Source of the DNA: a virus
Direction: 5' to 3' (one strand)
IMG/VR virus record: IMGVR_UViG_3300034038_000038
Span: 1 to 31,901 of that record
Length of the DNA stretch: 31,901 bases
A model generated the notes under the pieces. It did not search any database. It had not been told where the DNA came from and saw nothing but the letters and a program-made list of their open reading frames with translations. Each line of letters begins with the position of its first letter. Position 1 is the stretch's first letter. Below, in pieces: positions 28,805-31,901 of the stretch. The position numbers and the translations under genes are program-made.

Positions 28805-30139
28805 CTAAAAACCGACGTTTTGCACCGGAGCATCTTTGCGATAATCGATATCGTAAAACTCCGACAAAGCGAGATTTATTGCAAGATCGATCTCATCGCT
28901 CGCGCCGTCCCTTTGCTCGATAACGAGCCGAACCTTGTCTTGCTTATCCTGTTTTTTAAATATACGATCTAAATTGTTTAATATGATCGCGCAATCAACG
29001 CTCTCACCGATGCCGCCCGACTCTTTAAGATCGCCTATGTGAGCTATACGCCCCTCTGCACCGTTGTTTAGCTGCGAGAGATACACTAACCCTACCTTAT
29101 ACTTTTTAGCCGCATCAGCGAGCCCTACGGCGATCTTTTGAATCGACGTTGCCCGGTTTTCGTTGCCGTTTGTTTTTATGTTAACTCTTTGCAAATAATC
29201 GAGAAAAACAACCTTAACCCCTTTTATTGCAAATTTCCTTATAACTGCCGTTATTTGATTTATATCGAGCCCGGCGCGATCGTCAATAAATAGCCTGTTT
29301 TTTTGCGAGTATAGATATTTATAAGCTTTCTCGATCTTTTCTTTTTCTGCCGCCGTTAAGTTTTTTCCGGTTTTTAACTTGTCCGCCGGTATGCGCGATA
29401 TGTGCGACAAAAACCAGCGCAAAAGATAAGGCTTGCCCATTTCAAGCGATATCCAACCAACAGGAACCCCCGCCTTGATCATATTTAGCGTAGTGTTTAA
29501 GGCGAATTTTGTTTTGCCTGACTTTTTTAAGCCGCCGATAACGTAACTTTTGCCGGGCTCGATGCCACCAGTTACGCGATCGAGCGATTTTAAGCCCCAA
29601 GATATACCGCTTAAATCCCTCTCGTTGCTTATAATTTCCTCAAAAACATCGTCGATATAAGGATCGATCGAGATATCAGAATCGCCCGTATCGTCCGATA
29701 TGTCGATCAAAAAGCTTTGGAGATCGTTTGCGATACTTGAAAAATCGAGGTTTTCTTTTTTTGTTATATCCCCCTTCACTTTTACAATTTTCTCGAATAT
29801 TTTCCGCACCTTCGAGAAGTTTTTCAATTGAAAAATATAAAAATCAATATTATCGACCGCCGGGCAGATCGAAAAAATTTCAAGTATCTCGTGAGCCTCG
29901 TAATATAACGAGCCAAATTTTTTGGTTTTTGCATAAGCAACGATCGCCGTCATCTCCCACTTTTGGAGCTCGTTTATTGCTTTTATCAAAGTTTCATAAA
30001 GCGCCCGGTTTTTCTCGCTTGCGAAATCATCGGGCTTTAACTGATCGATGCAAAGATAAACCTTATCCTCGCTGTGCATCATTACCGACAAAATCAAGCG
30101 CTCTATATCGATTTGTTTTTGATGAGTGATCTCGTTCAT
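28805..30139 (-). CDS. dnaB: Replicative DNA helicase, DnaB-type
   Basis: A 444-residue SF4 helicase. The N-terminal domain (about 1-115) has the I-E-R-L-I-L-S-V-M-M-H opening and D-F-x-S-x-x-N-R-A-L-Y-E-T motif of DnaB. The RecA-like domain has Walker A G-L-K-K-S-G-K-T (203-210), S-L-E-M-G (231-235), Walker B V-V-F-L-D-Y-L-Q (310-317), the L-S-Q-L-N (354-358) motif and the D-L-K-E-S-G-G-I motif (370-377). The glycine-rich loop reads G-G-L-K-K-S-G instead of the common G-R-P-S/G-M-G. Its ATG shares one base with the stop of the initiator gene (TAATG). It unwinds DNA at the phage fork after loading at the origin in that gene. Confidence 0.94.
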   Translation of the reverse strand: MNEITHQKQIDIERLILSVMMHSEDKVYLCIDQLKPDDFASEKNRALYETLIKAINELQKWEMTAIVAYAKTKKFGSLYYEAHEILEIFSICPAVDNIDFYIFQLKNFSKVRKIFEKIVKVKGDITKKENLDFSSIANDLQSFLIDISDDTGDSDISIDPYIDDVFEEIISNERDLSGISWGLKSLDRVTGGIEPGKSYVIGGLKKSGKTKFALNTTLNMIKAGVPVGWISLEMGKPYLLRWFLSHISRIPADKLKTGKNLTAAEKEKIEKAYKYLYSQKNRLFIDDRAGLDINQITAVIRKFAIKGVKVVFLDYLQRVNIKTNGNENRATSIQKIAVGLADAAKKYKVGLVYLSQLNNGAEGRIAHIGDLKESGGIGESVDCAIILNNLDRIFKKQDKQDKVRLVIEQRDGASDEIDLAINLALSEFYDIDYRKDAPVQNVGF

Positions 30140-31131
30140 TATTCCCCCAGTGTTTTTTTAGTGTGCAAAATATCGTTAATAAAAAAAGTTAAGTTTCCCG
30201 GCGTTTTTGCCCTCGTTGTCCATTGAAATTTTTCATTGTAGCCAGCAGAAAAATAAAAGTCGATGATCTCAAGTAGATCGATATTCATTTTTTCAAGCTT
30301 GGCGTTTAAATCTTTTAAGTTTTTGTAATACTGTTTTTTTTCGATAAAATCAATTTCTGACTCGTTACACTTAAAAGAAAAATATTCAATAAAGTCGCGA
30401 GCTGTTTTTTTCTTTTTGCGCCTTATTATTTCCGGTAAAGTTTCCGGCTCCGATTTTTCCACTATATTATTATTAGTACTCTTATATATATTAAGTATAG
30501 TGGGAGTTTCTTCGTTAAATCCGCTGTTTTGTTTTTGTAAGTCGTTGTTTTCTTTGAGTTTATAATTATCAATTTTTGATATTTCGGCGTTTTTTTCGCT
30601 TAATCCGCCGTTTTGTTTTTCTAAATCGCTGTTTTTATTGAGTTTACAATTATCAATTTTTAAGATTGAGCCGTTTTCGATTTTATATAAATCGCCGTTT
30701 TCGCCCGATATAAACGCACCCTCGCTTAATCCGCCGTTTTGTTTTTGTAAGTCGTTGTTTTCCTTGTGTTTACAATTATCAATTTTTAAGATTTGAGCGC
30801 CGTTTTCGTTAATTTTTGATAAAATATCGCTCAATGTTGATATTTGTTTTTGTAAGTCGTTGTTTTCCTTATGTTTACAATTATCAATTTTTAAAATCGA
30901 CCGATTAAAGAGCTCTCCGAAAAAAGCCGCTTTTATCGCCGTTTTTTTAGTTTTTTTATTATAATCGATCGCCCCTTTTTGCCTTAATCCCTCAAGCGCC
31001 CGATATATGTTTTGCTTGATGATACCGGTATTTTGCGCGATATCTTTTATCTCGACTTTTTGCGATACCGTGCCATTTACAAGCGCAATATATAGTAATA
31101 CGATCGCCTCGTTTTTCGTTAAGTTATTCAT
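30139..31131 (-). CDS. Phage replication initiator with N-terminal HTH and heptad repeats
   Basis: A 330-residue protein. Residues 5-60 form a winged HTH (N-E-A-I-V-L-L-Y-I-A-L, then I-K-D-I-A, I-K-Q-N-I-Y-R-A-L-E-G-L-R-Q-K-G-A-I). Residues 79-210 hold four copies of a unit beginning I-L-K-I-D-N-C and containing N-D-L-Q-K-Q, at residues 79, 114, 156 and 184. Their spacing (35, 42, 28) is always a multiple of seven, which fits a coiled coil. The C-terminus (about 240-330) is basic and helical, as in DnaD/DnaB-loader-like initiators. Like lambda O, it precedes the helicase gene and contains repeated DNA likely to be the origin. AAAGGGAG lies 7 nt before the ATG. Confidence 0.85.
   Translation of the reverse strand: MNNLTKNEAIVLLYIALVNGTVSQKVEIKDIAQNTGIIKQNIYRALEGLRQKGAIDYNKKTKKTAIKAAFFGELFNRSILKIDNCKHKENNDLQKQISTLSDILSKINENGAQILKIDNCKHKENNDLQKQNGGLSEGAFISGENGDLYKIENGSILKIDNCKLNKNSDLEKQNGGLSEKNAEISKIDNYKLKENNDLQKQNSGFNEETPTILNIYKSTNNNIVEKSEPETLPEIIRRKKKKTARDFIEYFSFKCNESEIDFIEKKQYYKNLKDLNAKLEKMNIDLLEIIDFYFSAGYNEKFQWTTRAKTPGNLTFFINDILHTKKTLGE
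30461..30501. other. AT-rich putative DNA unwinding element
   Basis: Forty-one bases with only seven G or C, inside the initiator gene and 28 bp from the nearest origin repeat. The ends ACTATA and TATAGT form a 6-bp inverted repeat. An AT-rich stretch on one side of an array of repeats is the usual layout of an iteron origin. Confidence 0.6.
30529..30892. repeat. Four 49-bp repeats, putative replication origin iterons
   Basis: Copies at 30529-30577, 30613-30661, 30739-30787 and 30844-30892; the last two differ at one base. The core TTACAATTATCAATTTTT (plus strand) is kept in three copies, with one change in the fourth. Start-to-start distances are 84, 126 and 105 bp, all multiples of 21 bp (two helical turns), which places all copies on one face of DNA. 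They lie within the initiator gene, so the same sequence also encodes heptad repeats. Confidence 0.8.
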
Positions 31132-31134
31132 ATT

Positions 31135-31215
31135 TTACGCTCCCTTTTCTCTAATATAACAAGATAAGGGCGCAAAATATATCCGCGTTTTTTCTGATTT
31201 TTCCCGGTTAGTCAT
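31135..31215 (-). CDS. 26-residue peptide gene before the initiator
   Basis: AAAGGGGG lies 5 nt before an ATG that opens a 27-codon frame (with stop): M-T-N-R-E-K-S-E-K-T-R-I-Y-F, ending Y-I-R-E-K-G-A. It is basic and has one cysteine. Its last codons contain the ribosome site for the initiator, whose ATG lies 1 nt after the stop plus two bases, so translating this frame could control initiator synthesis. Evidence is the strong ribosome site and tight fit between genes; no family. Confidence 0.5.
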   Translation of the reverse strand: MTNREKSEKTRIYFAPLSCYIREKGA

Positions 31216-31234
31216 AAAGCCCCCTTTGCTTTAT

Positions 31235-31435
31235 TTACTCTTTTTCACCTGCGAGCCAGTCGTGGATAGCTTTTAATTTTATAACATAAAAAGCATTGTT
31301 TAAGATTTTCTCACCTGCGAGCGCGATCTTTTTTGCTTCCGCGAGGCTCTCCATTTCCTTTTTAAGCCCTGATTTGTCCAGACGGGCGAAAACATCGCTG
31401 CGAATAAATTTAATTGTTTCTTTGTCGATTTGCAT
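31235..31435 (-). CDS. Hypothetical helical protein (66 aa)
   Basis: A 66-residue protein rich in K, E and A that is likely all-helical (L-K-K-E-M-E-S-L-A-E-A-K-K-I-A-L-A). AAAGGGG lies 6 nt before the ATG. Its first 136 bp overlap, in another frame, the end of the membrane ORF upstream. It lies in the replication transcript. No family recognised. Confidence 0.65.
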   Translation of the reverse strand: MQIDKETIKFIRSDVFARLDKSGLKKEMESLAEAKKIALAGEKILNNAFYVIKLKAIHDWLAGEKE

Positions 31436-31572
31436 ACTTTGCCCCTTTGTAGTGAGATTATCCCGGAGATTAATAAAATTATTGCTATAAATAAGCCGAT
31501 CTCCGATCCGGCTTTAAATACGACCAACAGAGCGAGCAGTATTAAAAAGATACCCGCCGCCCTGTCGATCAT
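31300..31572 (-). CDS. Small two-span membrane protein with basic tail
   Basis: A 90-residue frame: residues about 5-20 and 27-41 are hydrophobic spans, then the frame reads through the ribosome site of the next gene and continues for 45 codons overlapping it, ending in a strongly basic tail (K-R-K-W-R-A-S-R-K-Q-K-R-S-R). The start has AAAGGG 8 nt upstream and lies 17 bp from an operator-bearing promoter. Two spans plus a basic cytoplasmic tail fit class II holins, but the place in the early block argues against a lysis role. The overlapping part could be dual-coding or the result of a lost stop. Confidence 0.55.
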   Translation of the reverse strand: MIDRAAGIFLILLALLVVFKAGSEIGLFIAIILLISGIISLQRGKVCKSTKKQLNLFAAMFSPVWTNQGLKRKWRASRKQKRSRSQVRKS

Positions 31573-31588
31573 TTTCTCAACCCTTTTT

Positions 31589-31616
31589 ATTATAACACCT
31601 ATAATGTTTTTTTCAA
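31589..31616 (-). promoter_or_regulatory. Operator-bearing promoter of the replication block
   Basis: TTGAAA (31616-31611), 16-bp spacer, TATAAT (31594-31589) with TGT upstream of the -10. The spacer contains ACATTATAGGTGT (31607-31595), matching the 13-bp dyad. It should drive the membrane ORF, small genes, initiator and helicase. Confidence 0.78.
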
Positions 31617-31629
31617 ACAGAAAAATCGA

Positions 31630-31881
31630 TTATTTGATTTTATCTGTATTGATAAAGTAAGAGATTAAATTCTCCGGCTTTTTGTTATCTGCCTTTATAT
31701 CCCGGTATTTTCCGCATAATAAGCGCACCTCGCTATTATTTAGGCTAAATCCGGTTGATATTAGCCGGGAGTAAATAGCTCCGAGAATAAAATATTTAAA
31801 ATCGTTTTCGCTCATCAGATCGTTATTTTTTACAACCTCCGCGCTTGCGCCTGCCTTGATCTTTGTTTTTTCGTTTTTCAT
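31630..31881 (-). CDS. Hypothetical protein (83 aa) spanning the circle junction
   Basis: An 83-residue soluble protein without a recognised domain; residues about 28-45 form a hydrophobic helix (F-K-Y-F-I-L-G-A-I-Y-S-R-L) and the rest is charged. The start is the ATG at 31881, inside the terminal repeat; the same start at position 74 on the left end overlaps the stop of the 65-aa gene (ATGA), so it is the last gene of the recombination block on the circular map. A new promoter lies 14 bp after its stop. Confidence 0.7.
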   Translation of the reverse strand: MKNEKTKIKAGASAEVVKNNDLMSENDFKYFILGAIYSRLISTGFSLNNSEVRLLCGKYRDIKADNKKPENLISYFINTDKIK

Positions 31882-31901
31882 TTTGTAGCCCCTTTTTTTG
31901 G
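31808..31901. repeat. Terminal direct repeat, right copy (circle closure)
   Basis: Identical to bases 1-94. It contains the first 24 codons of the 83-aa gene and the end of the preceding gene's stop region, so a circular reading restores two intact, overlapping genes. Confidence 0.95.

Noticed and set aside
30529-30892. Four direct repeats considered as a CRISPR-like array
   Set aside because: The 49-bp units are unevenly spaced, lie in frame within a gene and have no cas genes; origin iterons explain them better.
1-31901. tRNA genes
   Set aside because: No cloverleaf with a GGTTCGAATCC-type T arm was seen on either strand by eye; a weak or divergent tRNA could be missed.
1-31901. Integrase, transposase or insertion sequence
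   Set aside because: No tyrosine or serine recombinase motif and no inverted-repeat-flanked gene was seen.

Overview
The window is the essentially complete genome of a tailed double-stranded DNA phage. Its first 94 bases are repeated exactly as its last 94 (1-94 = 31808-31901), so the map closes into a circle of 31,807 bp, and one gene (83 aa) spans the junction. Every supported gene reads on the minus strand. Head and tail genes indicate a siphovirus: PBSX-type large terminase, SPP1-type portal, Mu F-like minor head protein, Gp20-type scaffold, gp10-like connector, tail tube, an 859-aa tape measure and no sheath. No integrase, excisionase, tRNA or CRISPR array is visible. The host cannot be named. 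Promoters of the TTGACA/TATATT class, Shine-Dalgarno sites (often AAAGGGG) and frequent TTG starts show an ordinary bacterial host. The head module resembles phages of Gram-positive bacteria, but the sequence does not settle this.

Layout in the direction of transcription (high to low coordinates, through the circle join). (1) Early recombination block, 2709 to 31630: a small HTH protein, a YqaJ-type exonuclease and a RecT annealing protein, then very small genes that overlap or are tightly coupled. (2) Replication block, 31616 to 28805: a small membrane ORF, two small genes, an HTH initiator whose gene carries four 49-bp repeats next to an AT-rich stretch (a likely embedded origin), and a DnaB-type helicase. 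(3) 28757 to 28441: a probable structured RNA of about 285 nt with its own promoter, a 12-bp closing helix and a U-tract, ending 11 nt before the start of a nuclease-like gene. (4) Accessory block, 28429 to 24795: the nuclease-like protein, a VWA-like protein, a MoxR-type AAA+ ATPase and two unknown proteins. They form short transcription units, each ended by a terminator, and three start from near-identical promoter cassettes. (5) Late block, 24694 to 4221: an amphipathic 40-residue peptide, a multi-span membrane protein and a membrane coiled-coil protein (lysis candidates), terminase, portal, head, connectors, tail, a beta-helix fibre and an M15 peptidase endolysin. (6) 4196 to 2693: a four-span membrane protein with a C-terminal HTH, under its own promoter, and a small membrane protein.

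How the parts work together: five promoters (at 2681, 25687, 26927, 27916 and 31589) share a 13-bp dyad, ACAYT-N3-RRTGT, lying between -35 and -10. This implies one regulator for the recombination, replication and accessory units. The HTH protein at 2365-2637, itself behind such a promoter, is the best candidate by position. The late block shows no such promoter. Separately, the 10-mer AAAAGTTAAC occurs about 19 times on the coding strand, in more than one reading frame and between genes, which suggests a DNA-level signal of unknown purpose. The most novel-looking items are the phased origin repeats, the structured RNA, the operator regulon, the polarised 10-mer, the membrane-anchored HTH protein and the MoxR/VWA-like pair.
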